A stretch of 38,560 bases of DNA from an uncultured Pseudomonadota bacterium (GTDB lineage: Bacteria; Pseudomonadota; Gammaproteobacteria; Competibacterales; Competibacteraceae), in the NCBI GenBank assembly GCA_903844665.1, contig CAIMUS010000035.1, forward strand, positions 1 through 38,560. Reading direction: 5' to 3'. This document shows positions 23,346 through 34,202 of the stretch, piece after piece. The notes below the pieces were generated by a model. That model searched no databases. It had not been told where the DNA came from and was given only the letters and a program-made list of their open reading frames with translations. Each line of letters opens with the position of its first letter. Position 1 is the stretch's first letter. The position numbers and the translations under genes are program-made.

Positions 23346-23481
23346 AACTGTAACCTCCAATCAGTCTTTGCATATTTCATCATTTAGGCGCCTTCCAAGT
23401 GAATTCGCATCTCTCTGTGCAAGCGCCATTCTAAATTCCATTTGCAAAAGAATCATGACTTTATCCATAATTCACGTTGGA

Positions 23482-26400
23482 TCAAACTTTTAAGCTATCC
23501 CAGGAAAGCATTTTTGCCAGACAGAACCCAGGCCGATGCAAAATATCAAAAGTATTACAACACGGCAGCATCTCGACCCCTCTATTAAATTCTTCTACCA
23601 GTTCCTGTATCTGAGGGTGATTATTTGACCAGAGCGGATGAGTAATAACAGCTCGCAACTCATCTTGGGCCTTTACAATCCGAAAATCTTTAAAAGTCCC
23701 CGGCCCTGCTCCAGGAATCGCAGCTTCAAGCGATTTGGCAGCACGATCTGGCAAGCCTTGCCAGTAAGGTTGGTTGAAATCGATCTGAGCATCTGCATCA
23801 GCGGCAAGTTGCGCCAAATCAAGTCCCAGCCGCCAGTCAAGCAGGGGATGCATATCTGAGTTATTATAATCACGCAAGCAGTCGTAACAGGAGCTGTCGC
23901 AATTCTCAGCATGGCGACTATCGAGCAGCCGCTCATAAAAGCGTCCGCCTGGCAGTAAGGTCTTAATAATGGCTTCAGACAGTCGCTGGGGGTCAGCCAG
24001 ATGATGGCAGTAACCGGCTCCGTTTTCCAGCGCATCTACCAGGAAGACCTCATATACCACCTGTCCATTAGCGTCTCTGATGAGTCGAAGGTTCATGTTT
24101 AGCTCACGAGGATCGACATCAAGATAGTCGCAGGCTGCTTTCCGCAGCAGATGTCCCCAAGAATAATAGGCTGCTCGCACGTAGGCGCGTTGTTCACCGG
24201 TCGGGTTCAGATCGAGCGCGCCGGGAATCTGGCTTAAACGCAGCAACAACAAGTCAGTATGTTTGGATGATATTAATCCCACTTTTTCTTTTTGTGTTTG
24301 TAGAGGGATTTGATTACTCCAGTTTCCTTCAGGTTTAAGTTTGTTACGCACAACCCAGATGTTTGCATGAGCCAACTGTTCGAAGTAAAACAGTTTACCA
24401 TCATTATCATTAAGACTGATTACTTCAGGTTCGTCAGTATAATAGATAAGATTATGGTCAACAGGGCCATCCAAATCGTGTGACTGTTCCAAACTGAGGC
24501 GGGCGTTTGTGGCGCGGGGAAGCCAGTCGAACTGTCCGTCAAAGTCCCGTTCTGCCCCCGGTTCGACAGTGAAACCGAGTGGTTCCCACGTTTCGATCTG
24601 CTGATACTGAGGTGAGTTGGCCGCGCAAACCGGGCAGACTTCCGACAAGCCGTTGCTCAGTGTCCCACAGTTCTTACACGTTCCCAGCCGGCGCTTATGA
24701 CCACGGCCATCAACAGCTTGTACCCGCCCGCGTTCCCTGACGTAATGAACCAGACCAACTGCTGTGTAAACCGTCTTGTCTTTGACTGTTTCACTGCCTG
24801 GTGCAAACTGGCTGATAGCGATATCCAGATCGCGATCAATGGCATGCTTGGGCGGCAGGTCTTTGGGAGGATGTTCCTGATATAGTACACGGACACGAGT
24901 GGGAAACCCAAACATGGGCAGCAACCCTGCATTAGCCAGGCGCTCGCTCAAAGCGCTGTGTGGATAACGCTCAACATCTTCTGCAATCTCGTCGATCTTT
25001 AGGATCAGATGATAGCGCACATCGTCGAGCAAATGCTGGCGTTCTTGGTTCAGTTTTGTGCGCCTTAGCAAGGCCTCCAGAATCCGCTCGATTTGCGCTG
25101 GGTGAGTGTTGATCCAGATCTGTACCTCCGCCCGATATTTGGGCCAGTCACGGGCTTTGCCAAATTCACCATGAACGTTATCGGTACGACCCTGGTCACT
25201 CAATTCATCAACTTTGCCAAATGCTTCCCGCAGGACTTCCTTGATGAGCATCCGCCGCAGAATCTTCTTGCGGCGAACATCCAGGTATGGCGTTGGTGGC
25301 GGCGAGGACACGATACGTTGAGGATCGACGAAATGAGTTTCGTCATGGCTGCGTCCGCGTGCAACGGTCAAAGCGATTGACAATCCCTCCCCACGCCGTC
25401 CAGCCCGACCGACCCGCTGCTGATAGTTAAAACGCTGAGGCGGTACGTTGCCGAGCATGACTGCCAGGAGAGCGCCAATATCCACGCCCGCTTCCATAGT
25501 AGTGGTCACACTGAGCAGATCAATGGTATCAGCCAGCTTAATCTCACCCGGCAGACACAAATCCTGGAACAGGCGTTGCCGGGCGGTAGAATCATCCTTA
25601 TTAGTTTGCCCGGTAAGTTCCTCACAGTGCAGGCGGAATGGCTCACACGTTTTAAAGGCCAAGTAGGTGTAGTAATCCTGCTCGTCAGAGTCAACTTGCC
25701 GGACTGTAAGTTGCTGTGGGTTCTCTGGCAGCGAGGCGTAGCAGTTGGTACACAGACCAAGCCCCTTATGGAGATGTTTGGTGGCGCATTTCTCACAAAT
25801 CCAAACTGGATCGCCAGTTCCGGCTGGTTGGAACCAAAGCGCATCTGGATCAAGCAGAAAGTGTTCATCGATAACTTGGTGGTCCTGTAAATGATCGCGC
25901 AAACATTCCAGCCACTGGTCAGTTAGATTTTTATGTTGGATGTAGCGCTGGATGTAATTACGCAGTGCGCGTGGAAAAGATTTGGGTAACCAGCGAAACT
26001 CCACACCTTTGAAACGCCGTCGTTCACCCAGCAGGCGCAGCGCGACATCCACAAGTTCTGCAAAGTTCTGCGGGTTGAGACCAGCCGGCAAAACAGACGG
26101 TTTAAGATGAGGATTAATCCGCATCCAGCCTAAAGCCAGCGACTCGACGGACTTGCGCTTATGCGCGAAAAACGTAAACATGCACTCAGTCAAACAACTG
26201 TCTTGTAATTTTGTAAGGAAGCTTCGCTGATCTGACAGTAAATCGCCCGATTGCTTTTCACGAGGAGGAAAAGGTTCCCAGTTGATCAGTTGCTTCCAGG
26301 AGCGATTATTTTGTTCCAGGCTGCTCTGCTTAGGCCCACCCGGATTACAGCCTAATTCGAGCAATGTCTGCCAGACATGTTTATCTACGGCAGTTAGACG

Positions 26401-28938
26401 AAAGGGTCCGTTGGCTCTTTCGCGTAATCGGGTTACCCGCTGGTTATCGTCCTTGCTGGCCATACTGTCACGCATATTACGGATGGCGTCCGCATCATCG
26501 TGGAACTGTTGCATGAAACGCTGCCAAGCCTGGCGTTCCTCTTCACTTAGGTTCTGCGGTCCGTCATCAAGGTACTTCAGCGCCACTCCAAAGTCATCGC
26601 CCAACTGATTGAAGCCACTTATCAGTGCCTGGCGAACCAGATCACGGTAATGGTCCAGTTCGATACCGGCAGCAAGCTTCGCAGCATCCTGGCGGCTGTC
26701 AGTGAAGATAATCAATTTGCGGTGATCATCTCTCATTTGACGCATCAATCCATCTGCCAGTACCTGATTGACTTTTTGTACACCTGTGCTGTGCACGCCA
26801 ATGACTTTATAACGGCTTTGCCCCCAATCAGCACCGCAACGGGGGCACTTATCCGGAAATGCCGAAGGCGGTTCAGTCGCATCCTCCGACTGCTTGATTT
26901 TAGCATCCTCCGACTGCTTAATTTTATAGACCCAGCCGTTAGGCGGCACGGCCCTAACTTCCAATGAGCCAGAAGTGGGCTCCAACTGTGCCAAGACCCA
27001 TCGCATGGTGTTATCATCGCCTCTCCATTCAATGTCAAGTGGCTTGTCTCGACCAGGCCAGAAGACTGCATACTCTTGATGATATCTTTCACCCAGTGGC
27101 CGGGCATGTTGGGATTCGAAATCAGGTTGTTCATGAACCAGATATTGATATTCACCATTTCTGGCATGGCCACGATAATACCCTCCCAAGAAAATCTCAC
27201 CACAATTGCGACATACAAGTAAATCAAGCACCCGCGAACCACATTCACAAACCAGCCTTGGCATACTGTACAGTTTACCCACCTGCCTCTCAGAATTGCG
27301 CCCCGGTTGATCCTGTTCAAGTGCGGTGCAGGCTGGATTACTGCAAGCCCAAAGGCCAGGTATGTTGCGGAAAAACAGATGCTGACGAATGAGTAACGGC
27401 GCCAAACCAGTGGTATCGCGGGCGACTGTCAAAGCAAGCAGTAGTCCTCTTACTGTATCAAGCTCTACACCAGAGCCGAATACACGGTTGGCTAGCTCAG
27501 TCGGTGTTTCAGGTTTACGATGATAATTTTCTGTGATTGCCAGGATCGCATCAGCATTTTGTAAAACCTCTGCTAGAGCTACCTGTGGCTCAGTTAAGGA
27601 ATCTGGAACTGCAACTGATAGCTCTTTAGCCAAACGGTTTATTGCGTTGAGAGGATCAGCCTTCCATTCATCAGGAAAAGACATAAAAGCAGTCGCTTTG
27701 TGGTGCAGTGGTTTAGGCTGTCCAGGCGCAATAAGATTTGGTTGCCCACCAATCAAAGCAAACTTTTCAGCGAATTGCTTAGTATCTTGACTATTCGCCT
27801 CAACACCAAAAAAAGAGCAAATATAGTCCCTACTGGCCTCGTCCTCTTCAAGCGAGGCACTGGATGCCAGAAAACGTATCTGGGGTGAATCAGGAGCTAG
27901 GCCAAGCCGATATAGTAATAGCCGAATGAGATAGGAAACCTCGGTACCGGCAGTACCGCGATATGAATGTAGTTCATCGATCACCAAGTGGAAAATGCGC
28001 GTTGGGTGACCATATTGCCGAGGTGACTTGCGCCAGGGATCTTCAGCCAACCAGTCCTTAGTTTGGTCAAAAATCGGCGCTTCAATTTGCCGCATCAACA
28101 TGATATTAAGCATGGAATAGTTGGTGACCAGCAAATCAGGGGGTTCGCTTTGCATAGTCCAACGATCCCAACACTCAGCCCAGGACTGACCGTTGTCGTC
28201 CAGGCTGGGAAACTGGTAGCGCAGAATGGGGTTATTGCTTACTTGTCTTGCCTGACGAACCAGCCTGTCCCGCTCTTCTTTTAGTTCATCCTGCTTGCTT
28301 TTCGATTTTCTACCAGCCACCGGGGTACGCCCGGTATAACGTCCGAAATAAAAGCGATGACCGGAGCGATACTGTTCCAACCAACTACGTGCACCAGGAC
28401 GATGAGGCATGTCCACACTGTCCATAGTCCGGCGTAACCGTACCATTTGATCTTCGGCCAGTGCATTGAGAGGGTAAAGCAATAAGGCGCGCAACGCTCG
28501 TGGGCGACTCTTTTGCCAACTGGCGGATTCGCGTACCAAGTGCTCAAAAATCGGCAGTAGAAAACACTCAGTTTTACCTGAACCGGTGCCAGTGGTAACG
28601 ATGAGGTGACGATGCTCTACAGCCACGGCGCGTAGCGCTTCGTCCTGATGGCGGTATAGCTGGCGGGGGCGACCTTCATCGCTGACGAAAAGACCACGTT
28701 CGCAGAAGTCGGCAAACTCAGTCGAGAGACCTAATTTCCTGGCTGCGGTACGCAGAGAATCTGTCTCTTTGTAACGCGGCACCAGTTCGAGCAACGGTTC
28801 CTGAAACAGTACTCCCGGTTCTTCATAAAGCCGTCGCCGCTCTTTCATCAGCCGTTCATCCCGCAACGGTAGGGCGCTATCCAGATATTTTAGATAGAGT
28901 GCCTGTAGATTACTGGCGATTTCTAACGGATCATTCAT
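23482..28938 (-). CDS. Giant DEAD/DEAH-box helicase with DUF1998-like C-terminus (DruE-like)
   Basis: The 1,818-aa product is the last gene of the operon; its ATG overlaps the preceding stop by 8 bases. Motifs in order: a Q-like segment [14 protein letters not shown] (92-105), Walker A TGTGSGKT (116-123), motif II DELH (321-324) followed by [20 protein letters not shown], motif III SSAS (359-362), a late [13 protein letters not shown] (about 1141-1153) and motif [15 protein letters not shown] (about 1171-1183). Cysteine clusters that may bind zinc lie near 531-584, 704, 1046-1064 and 1419-1436, and [14 protein letters not shown] near 1680-1693 is the DUF1998 (MZB) signature. Length and architecture resemble Druantia DruE; DISARM DrmA is shorter. 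It probably translocates on or unwinds invading DNA. No nuclease domain is visible in it. Confidence 0.93.
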   Translation of the reverse strand: MNDPLEIASNLQALYLKYLDSALPLRDERLMKERRRLYEEPGVLFQEPLLELVPRYKETDSLRTAARKLGLSTEFADFCERGLFVSDEGRPRQLYRHQDEALRAVAVEHRHLIVTTGTGSGKTECFLLPIFEHLVRESASWQKSRPRALRALLLYPLNALAEDQMVRLRRTMDSVDMPHRPGARSWLEQYRSGHRFYFGRYTGRTPVAGRKSKSKQDELKEERDRLVRQARQVSNNPILRYQFPSLDDNGQSWAECWDRWTMQSEPPDLLVTNYSMLNIMLMRQIEAPIFDQTKDWLAEDPWRKSPRQYGHPTRIFHLVIDELHSYRGTAGTEVSYLIRLLLYRLGLAPDSPQIRFLASSASLEEDEASRDYICSFFGVEANSQDTKQFAEKFALIGGQPNLIAPGQPKPLHHKATAFMSFPDEWKADPLNAINRLAKELSVAVPDSLTEPQVALAEVLQNADAILAITENYHRKPETPTELANRVFGSGVELDTVRGLLLALTVARDTTGLAPLLIRQHLFFRNIPGLWACSNPACTALEQDQPGRNSERQVGKLYSMPRLVCECGSRVLDLLVCRNCGEIFLGGYYRGHARNGEYQYLVHEQPDFESQHARPLGERYHQEYAVFWPGRDKPLDIEWRGDDNTMRWVLAQLEPTSGSLEVRAVPPNGWVYKIKQSEDAKIKQSEDATEPPSAFPDKCPRCGADWGQSRYKVIGVHSTGVQKVNQVLADGLMRQMRDDHRKLIIFTDSRQDAAKLAAGIELDHYRDLVRQALISGFNQLGDDFGVALKYLDDGPQNLSEEERQAWQRFMQQFHDDADAIRNMRDSMASKDDNQRVTRLRERANGPFRLTAVDKHVWQTLLELGCNPGGPKQSSLEQNNRSWKQLINWEPFPPREKQSGDLLSDQRSFLTKLQDSCLTECMFTFFAHKRKSVESLALGWMRINPHLKPSVLPAGLNPQNFAELVDVALRLLGERRRFKGVEFRWLPKSFPRALRNYIQRYIQHKNLTDQWLECLRDHLQDHQVIDEHFLLDPDALWFQPAGTGDPVWICEKCATKHLHKGLGLCTNCYASLPENPQQLTVRQVDSDEQDYYTYLAFKTCEPFRLHCEELTGQTNKDDSTARQRLFQDLCLPGEIKLADTIDLLSVTTTMEAGVDIGALLAVMLGNVPPQRFNYQQRVGRAGRRGEGLSIALTVARGRSHDETHFVDPQRIVSSPPPTPYLDVRRKKILRRMLIKEVLREAFGKVDELSDQGRTDNVHGEFGKARDWPKYRAEVQIWINTHPAQIERILEALLRRTKLNQERQHLLDDVRYHLILKIDEIAEDVERYPHSALSERLANAGLLPMFGFPTRVRVLYQEHPPKDLPPKHAIDRDLDIAISQFAPGSETVKDKTVYTAVGLVHYVRERGRVQAVDGRGHKRRLGTCKNCGTLSNGLSEVCPVCAANSPQYQQIETWEPLGFTVEPGAERDFDGQFDWLPRATNARLSLEQSHDLDGPVDHNLIYYTDEPEVISLNDNDGKLFYFEQLAHANIWVVRNKLKPEGNWSNQIPLQTQKEKVGLISSKHTDLLLLRLSQIPGALDLNPTGEQRAYVRAAYYSWGHLLRKAACDYLDVDPRELNMNLRLIRDANGQVVYEVFLVDALENGAGYCHHLADPQRLSEAIIKTLLPGGRFYERLLDSRHAENCDSSCYDCLRDYNNSDMHPLLDWRLGLDLAQLAADADAQIDFNQPYWQGLPDRAAKSLEAAIPGAGPGTFKDFRIVKAQDELRAVITHPLWSNNHPQIQELVEEFNRGVEMLPCCNTFDILHRPGFCLAKMLSWDSLKV

Positions 28939-29194
28939 CGTATATCTCCAACTTTAATGCCAATATGCGTGCTACCTGGCGGGCTTTATATTTGCTGATT
29001 TCGGAGTAGCAAAGATAGTACTGACTATCTCGCCACTCTACAGTAGGACACAATCCACTGGCCAACCTCAACGGACGGTCGAGTAGTAATGGTAACGGCC
29101 ACCCTCCCCTCGGCAAGTGGATATACAACTGTGAAGAGCGCACTTGGTAGTGCAACTTTCCGCACTTACTTTTTCCAATCTCGTCAACGGGCAA
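28931..29194 (-). CDS. 87-aa ORF, possible C-terminal part of the 252-aa gene
   Basis: The frame opens with TTG 29194 (no clear ribosome-binding site) and overlaps the end of the 252-aa gene by 11 bases in a +1 frame. Its stop overlaps the helicase start by 8 bases (ATGAATGA), which shows that this frame is translated into the helicase junction. The sequence is protein-like: [20 protein letters not shown], then [14 protein letters not shown] and [19 protein letters not shown]. It may be a separate subunit made by reinitiation, or the C-terminus of the 252-aa protein split by a frameshift. Confidence 0.6.
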   Translation of the reverse strand: MPVDEIGKSKCGKLHYQVRSSQLYIHLPRGGWPLPLLLDRPLRLASGLCPTVEWRDSQYYLCYSEISKYKARQVARILALKLEIYDE

Positions 29195-29942
29195 CGTAAT
29201 TCAATTCAGGTTGATCCAGCAGAACTGTTGTTGTACCTTTGCCATCAGGATGCCGCTCAAAAATGAAACAGGCATAATTGCTCTGCTCACGGGGTCGATA
29301 TAAACCTTCAGGAAGTGGTTGGCGTAATTGAATGGGTTGCCAATGTAGCTGGCTGGCCGGGCAAAACTGCTCCCACTGCCCATGCTGCGGGAACTGGCAT
29401 GGCTCCAGATGCGCTATAGCCTGAGCCAGAGTTGGCAGACTGGCCAGCAATTCGTCACTGCGATCCGGGTATACCTCAACCGACAACGCCTGTTCCAACG
29501 CCGCTAATACGTCGTCAGTAGCCATCTCAATCTGCCAGCGTGTAGGGCCATTATCTTGCCCAGTCTGCGACAGCGTTGCGCCGCAGGTTTGGCAAACAGT
29601 ATGGAACTGCTGCCAGAGAGAAGTACTGCGAGCACCGTACAGGCGCAGCACGCTGCGATTTTCGTTAACAACAGTTCGGATAGCCACTGGCGGGATAAGC
29701 ATCCAGCGATCCTGTGCTATCTGCTCTACATGACCAAGCCGATAAAGCGGATCAAATAGCTGATAGCGCCAATGGCTCTGTGAGAGTTTCTCAGCACCTT
29801 GGACCTGTGCCAACATACCAGTAGATTCAGCCAATCTACGACAATTCAATGTTAATGTGGTGGTGCTCAACGATGGCTCCGGTCTTGCACTAAGCCACGC
29901 CAGTAACAAGTCGTGAGGACCACTTAAATTACTCGTCGTCAC
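29184..29942 (-). CDS. Unrecognised operon protein, 252 aa
   Basis: The start is GTG 29942, inside the last codons of the 688-aa gene (14-base overlap), so translation is coupled. No signal peptide or membrane segment is seen. It opens LLLAWLSARPEPSLSTTTLT and has a mixed alpha/beta pattern: a Cys pair CQTCGAT near 132, WQIEMATDDVLAALEQALSV near 155, and a beta-rich end (YACFIFERHPDGKGTTTVLL). The N-terminal 90 residues could be a winged-helix-like unit. The function is unknown; by position it should act with the helicase. Confidence 0.65.
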   Translation of the reverse strand: MTTSNLSGPHDLLLAWLSARPEPSLSTTTLTLNCRRLAESTGMLAQVQGAEKLSQSHWRYQLFDPLYRLGHVEQIAQDRWMLIPPVAIRTVVNENRSVLRLYGARSTSLWQQFHTVCQTCGATLSQTGQDNGPTRWQIEMATDDVLAALEQALSVEVYPDRSDELLASLPTLAQAIAHLEPCQFPQHGQWEQFCPASQLHWQPIQLRQPLPEGLYRPREQSNYACFIFERHPDGKGTTTVLLDQPELNYVAR

Positions 29943-31995
29943 GGCGATTAAGCTTCATGTAGTCTTCGGGCCAACGACAGCGAATTTGACGAGCTATATG
30001 CGCTGGATCATCATGTTGCCCGAAGTTCTCCAACACCTGTTGCAATCGCAGCAAGTCGCCGGCTATCAACCGGGTCGCTGGTCCCGCCACCTCTGATTCG
30101 GCCGGCAGCGTTGGTATTGATGCCAGCGGTGGACCGCACCAGCACTGCCAAGCTTCCAGGGGAACGTAGCCATTATAGAGCGTTGGTACCTCTGCCGGTG
30201 CCTTGCCGATACGATTGAACGGGACCGCTGCGAAGTACCTTACCACTTGTTCGGCCAACGGATAACTTGCGCTGTCAGTAGCGACTGTCAATAACAGGCG
30301 CAAATTTTCAGGCCACGGGTATTGGCCCGCCGTATCGAGTGTTTGCCGAAAACCAGCCAATAAATTCAGCAACGGCCGTGCCCAACACTCTGGTAGTGAG
30401 CGGTTTATGTCCTGCAAGACCAACAGGTAAAGATGATGTCTGTCCTGAACCGCCTCAGACCAAAACTGTGAGAAATCTTTGTTGAATGCATCTGCAAAAC
30501 TTAACCAAGTTGGCTCAACCTCATGGATCTGCAATCGACTGGTTACCCCTAGAGCTTCTTGATAACCAATTGCCCATGCACAACTTGGTACCAGCAGTGC
30601 TCGACAAGCAAGCAGTGTGTAATGAAATAGCTCAACCCAACGCAATGTAACATTAGGAAGCCATTGTAAAAGCGCTGGAAACAAACGTTCGTTAATAAAC
30701 AAGTCGCAGTTCTCGATAGGAACAGTTAGTTCATCGATGGGATATGCGGGAGGTTTCCCACCAGCACTCTCTTTAGGTATCGATGTTTCAACAATAGTAT
30801 CATGTTGTCCAGTTGCACTGAGCAATGTCTGGAAAGCGGTAAACTCTATTACCAATTGACTTTGCTGCTGACGAAGAAATTCTGCTGCCTCGAGTAGTTG
30901 TGCTTTTTCTTGCTGCAATTTCACATTTTGAACTACGACCTCTTCCTTGATTTCCTCCAGTTTTCTATTTTGTTTCCCAATCTCCTGCTTAAGGTTGTTC
31001 ATTATCATAACCGTCTCTTCTTTTTCCCGCTCACGTTTTTGTTGTTCAAATGCACAAAACTCAACTGTTTCTTGTTCAGCCTGAAGACAAATTTGTTCTC
31101 TGTAAGGAGCCACAGCTTGCTCCCATTTTTCCTGAAAAATCGAATTTTGCCTTAGCTGCTCAAACTCCCTTTGTTCAATAACCAGGTATTGCAATATCTC
31201 ATCGATATGTTTCCACCGGCTTAAAAATATTTTTTGCTTGGTTTGATCGTTAATCTGGGTGAAATAATTTATTAGTTGGTTTCTCCAATTCGGGCATTGC
31301 CCATCAAGCTGTTCTATGACCTGGGCAACAATATTAGAAGCATAGGGTAACTGTTCCAAAAACCATTTAACTTGTTTTTCACCACTCGCTACATCAACAG
31401 ATTCAGCTATACTTTGGGGTAGGTCTGGTAAGACATACTCCCTTGTTGCTTCGTCCTCTTTTACTTGAACCAAGCTAAGGGGATTAATCTTTGAGCGTGG
31501 ATAGCGGTAAACTAGATCTGGTGTATCCTTTGGAGAAAGGAAATAACTTGATTGATTGTATTGTACACGCCAAGGGCCAATCAGTATGTCTTCTTCCGAG
31601 TTGTAAACATAAACAATACTTCTTTCGGGGACGCCTTTGATCCAACGTGGTTCGTTGCTCCAATTTGCTTCTGATTCGTCCACTACAAAAGCACCAAAAG
31701 GCTCGATTGCCAAACCTCTACCATCAGGTTTACTAGCAACAATATGTGAGTCTTTATCTGAACCTGCTACGGGCCTAGAATTCGAAGTGATATCAAAGCG
31801 AACTAATGCACGATCTGTTAGGCCAATTCGAGCAATCGGTACTCGGAGGAATACCTTATCTGTTGATCCAATTTCTTCAGAAATATCAAAAGACTTATCA
31901 CGAATCCACCTATTTCCGTCTTTAATTAAACGTGCAAAAACAGTAATTCGAGCACATCCACTGTATAGCTCACGTACTTGTCCAAAATAACGCAT
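29929..31995 (-). CDS. Coiled-coil protein with degenerate McrB-like AAA+ domain (putative)
   Basis: The 688-aa product starts at ATG 31995, with GGAGGTG directly after the stop of the 619-aa gene. The N-terminal 180 residues are beta-rich (ITVFARLIKDGNRWIRD, VFLRVPIARIGLTDRALVRF). Residues about 305-385 are a long coiled coil (EEIKEEVVVQNVKLQQEKAQ). The C-terminal part (about 445-640) has the order of an McrB-type AAA+ domain: a helix ELFHYTLLACRALLVP where the P-loop should follow, VEPTWLSFADAF, LYLLVLQDINRSLP (Walker-B-like with Asp/Asn/Arg) and LLLTVATDSASYPL (sensor-1-like). No GxxGxGK(T/S) is present, so ATP binding is probably lost. This is inference from pattern only. Confidence 0.6.
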   Translation of the reverse strand: MRYFGQVRELYSGCARITVFARLIKDGNRWIRDKSFDISEEIGSTDKVFLRVPIARIGLTDRALVRFDITSNSRPVAGSDKDSHIVASKPDGRGLAIEPFGAFVVDESEANWSNEPRWIKGVPERSIVYVYNSEEDILIGPWRVQYNQSSYFLSPKDTPDLVYRYPRSKINPLSLVQVKEDEATREYVLPDLPQSIAESVDVASGEKQVKWFLEQLPYASNIVAQVIEQLDGQCPNWRNQLINYFTQINDQTKQKIFLSRWKHIDEILQYLVIEQREFEQLRQNSIFQEKWEQAVAPYREQICLQAEQETVEFCAFEQQKREREKEETVMIMNNLKQEIGKQNRKLEEIKEEVVVQNVKLQQEKAQLLEAAEFLRQQQSQLVIEFTAFQTLLSATGQHDTIVETSIPKESAGGKPPAYPIDELTVPIENCDLFINERLFPALLQWLPNVTLRWVELFHYTLLACRALLVPSCAWAIGYQEALGVTSRLQIHEVEPTWLSFADAFNKDFSQFWSEAVQDRHHLYLLVLQDINRSLPECWARPLLNLLAGFRQTLDTAGQYPWPENLRLLLTVATDSASYPLAEQVVRYFAAVPFNRIGKAPAEVPTLYNGYVPLEAWQCWCGPPLASIPTLPAESEVAGPATRLIAGDLLRLQQVLENFGQHDDPAHIARQIRCRWPEDYMKLNRRDDE

Positions 31996-32008
31996 TATCT
32001 CACCTCCA

Positions 32009-33868
32009 TTAACGTCTGGCCCGTTTAACTGCTTTTAACAAAGTACGCACAAGCGGGTGATTAGGTTCCTCGATAGAAGGCTGTAACCACGATGCTTTTG
32101 CACCACCACGCAATTGCAATATTAGTTTGATTGCCTGACGACGTATGTTCGTTGCTGTTTTGGGTACTGTAGGCCATTTTCCAATGATGACCGATCCGCT
32201 TAATCGCCCTTCAGTTGCTGTTAAATTATCATGCGACTTCAGCATCAGCCGGGGCCAACCCTGATTCATCCAACTCCAACCGGAAGGTAGGGCTGTGTAT
32301 GCTCTTGTTAGCTCCGGCTGTTGTACCTCGACGCGAAGTGGTTTATGGCCGGGAAGAGCAACGACATGTACCCCAGGATTGTTCAGAGCAGGTGCTTGCA
32401 TGGGAGTTAAACAGTTATTGTTTATTCGATAGATCTCCCTATCAAGACGCAATTCATGAACCAATTCCTGAAGATTTATCCGTATATACGGTCCCGCCCC
32501 TGCCATCCAGACTGATCTATGCAAACGCAGCCCGCCAACAGGCTCCATCACCTGTCTGTCAGAACGAATGATATCGTACCAAGGGCCTGCTGTCCATTGA
32601 TCCAATATTGGCTTTTCTTTGGCTGTGCAATGTACCGCGCACCAACCCGCTGGCAACCCTGCAAGCGCTAAAACCTCCTTTGACTGCTTATCGCTTGACC
32701 TCCTGAACCACTGTACTGAATCAGCAACTTGGTGTAAACCGTTGCACCATTTTGTGCGATCTGCTGCCGGCACCAACAGAATCAGATCGTCACCTGGCCG
32801 GGCATGTCGTCTCTCAATCCAACGCTCGGAAAATTCATCGTAAACCGTCAACCACTGATTTTTCCGAATTGGCCTATATACATATCCGTGCTCAGGGTCA
32901 ATTATTTCAGGTTGCCGATAGAGTTGCGAGAGTAACTCTGCAAGAGAGACTCCTTGCATAACAGTGCGGATCAGATTAACTGACTGTTCAGCCAGTCCAC
33001 CGGTTAGGGATGATACCTGTGGCCCATCGCGAAGCTGTAGCCACAGGCGTAATGCGCCGCCTTCCCTTACCCATTCTCTACCTAAATGATGTTTGCTGCC
33101 AGCAATGATTCCAGAGTTTCCATCCCAACGCCGGAGGATTCGAGCAATCTGCTCGCAGGCGGCGTCAATCCTATCCGGATCATCCAGTACCCGTTGTGCA
33201 TGGCGGTGAAAATAATCTTTGTACGTACTGATTTGTTCTTTAATATATTCTGGATCATCTTCTCCGGATCGAAGACCAACATAGCTAAAAAATGCCGGTA
33301 GAGTTTCCAAATCAGCTTGGCGTAACAGCGCCTGAGATTTCGGCAACCTGATATAGCGTCCTGGCCCATGTCTGTCCACTGGCAATCTTATAAAGCCAAG
33401 CGCTCCATGCAAAAGATTATTGGCCCAATGCTCCAATCCATCCCGCCATAAAGCTAAATGTGCCTCACCAGTCAGATTTAGTGGCATAGCTTGCTGGCAG
33501 TTAGGATCGAGCATTTCCCGCAAGCGCGGCCAATAGGCATTATCACTCCAATATTCATCATCATGCATATTGGCAACAGCCAGCACCTGCACGGCTAACT
33601 GAGCCAGGAAACACGGATAATTTTTTATATTTTCAGGAAGTTTTCCTACCACCCAACCCTTTCGTTGTAACTCAGCCCGAACCGCTGTGACCAAATTCTG
33701 TTCAGCTTGCTCAGGTGAGTCAAATGACATTGGTGGATTAGCGCTTTCAGCTATAAGTAAAAGAATGTTTTTTTCGATTGACAGGAAAACAGTTTCACCA
33801 GCATACTCTGGGCGAAAGAAGTAACAACTAATTGCAGTGTTCCAAATATTATATTCGTTAGTACCCAT
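32009..33868 (-). CDS. Unrecognised first protein of the helicase operon, 619 aa
   Basis: ATG 33868 is the furthest upstream start and has only a weak ribosome-binding site. The protein has no signal peptide or membrane helix. The N-terminus (NIWNTAISCYFFRPEYAGET, then VFLSIEKNILLLIAE) is mixed alpha/beta; the middle is helix-rich with many Trp and Arg (LREMLDPNCQQAMPLNLTGE, WANNLLHGALGFIRLP); the end is beta-rich. The next gene starts 13 bases after its stop. The family is unknown to me. Its base composition is lower in GC than the flanking metabolic genes, as in the rest of the operon. Confidence 0.65.
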   Translation of the reverse strand: MGTNEYNIWNTAISCYFFRPEYAGETVFLSIEKNILLLIAESANPPMSFDSPEQAEQNLVTAVRAELQRKGWVVGKLPENIKNYPCFLAQLAVQVLAVANMHDDEYWSDNAYWPRLREMLDPNCQQAMPLNLTGEAHLALWRDGLEHWANNLLHGALGFIRLPVDRHGPGRYIRLPKSQALLRQADLETLPAFFSYVGLRSGEDDPEYIKEQISTYKDYFHRHAQRVLDDPDRIDAACEQIARILRRWDGNSGIIAGSKHHLGREWVREGGALRLWLQLRDGPQVSSLTGGLAEQSVNLIRTVMQGVSLAELLSQLYRQPEIIDPEHGYVYRPIRKNQWLTVYDEFSERWIERRHARPGDDLILLVPAADRTKWCNGLHQVADSVQWFRRSSDKQSKEVLALAGLPAGWCAVHCTAKEKPILDQWTAGPWYDIIRSDRQVMEPVGGLRLHRSVWMAGAGPYIRINLQELVHELRLDREIYRINNNCLTPMQAPALNNPGVHVVALPGHKPLRVEVQQPELTRAYTALPSGWSWMNQGWPRLMLKSHDNLTATEGRLSGSVIIGKWPTVPKTATNIRRQAIKLILQLRGGAKASWLQPSIEEPNHPLVRTLLKAVKRARR

Positions 33869-34202
33869 GATCGATTAATTTCTTGAATGGTTTCACAAAA
33901 TTATAACTCTTATCATATACAAATGCTATTTTATAAACTTTGCACACCTGTAGCATAGCATCGATCAGCCAACTTGAGAGGGTGATGGTTGCACGTTCTA
34001 TCGCTGGACTGTAGCTCGCATGGCGTGGCTTGTATAGGGGCGGGCTTGATCGCAAGAGCGTCTACAGCGACGCAATTCTACTCTCTCTGCGAGAGGTTTA
34101 CCTCAGCTAAAATACGCTCCCTAGCCAGGCCCCAGCCATGTTATGCTGCATTTCATGATCTGCTGTGAACGACTTGAATGCTTTGACTTAAGGTAGAAAC
34201 CT
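33869..34202. promoter_or_regulatory. Divergent intergenic region upstream of the helicase operon
   Basis: The 334-base gap separates the operon from the nitroreductase gene. The operon-proximal 100 bases are AT-rich and contain TATAAT on the minus strand at 33905-33900, about 32 bases before the ATG, but without a good -35 at 16-18 bases. A small CTCTC/GAGAG hairpin lies near 34084-34096. No gene is convincing; a 65-codon minus-strand frame (34055-33858) overlaps the operon start and is probably chance. Confidence 0.35.

Noticed and set aside
22834-23387. Overlapping ORFs in the palindrome region
   Set aside because: The frames follow the repeat units and have low-complexity translations such as RLKTRRLKTRRLKT; they are artefacts of the repeats.
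23482-33868. DISARM, BREX or Dpd system
   Set aside because: No DNA methyltransferase, PLD nuclease (DrmC), PglZ, BrxL or 7-deazaguanine genes are present, and the helicase is longer than a usual DrmA. Only the helicase family is shared.
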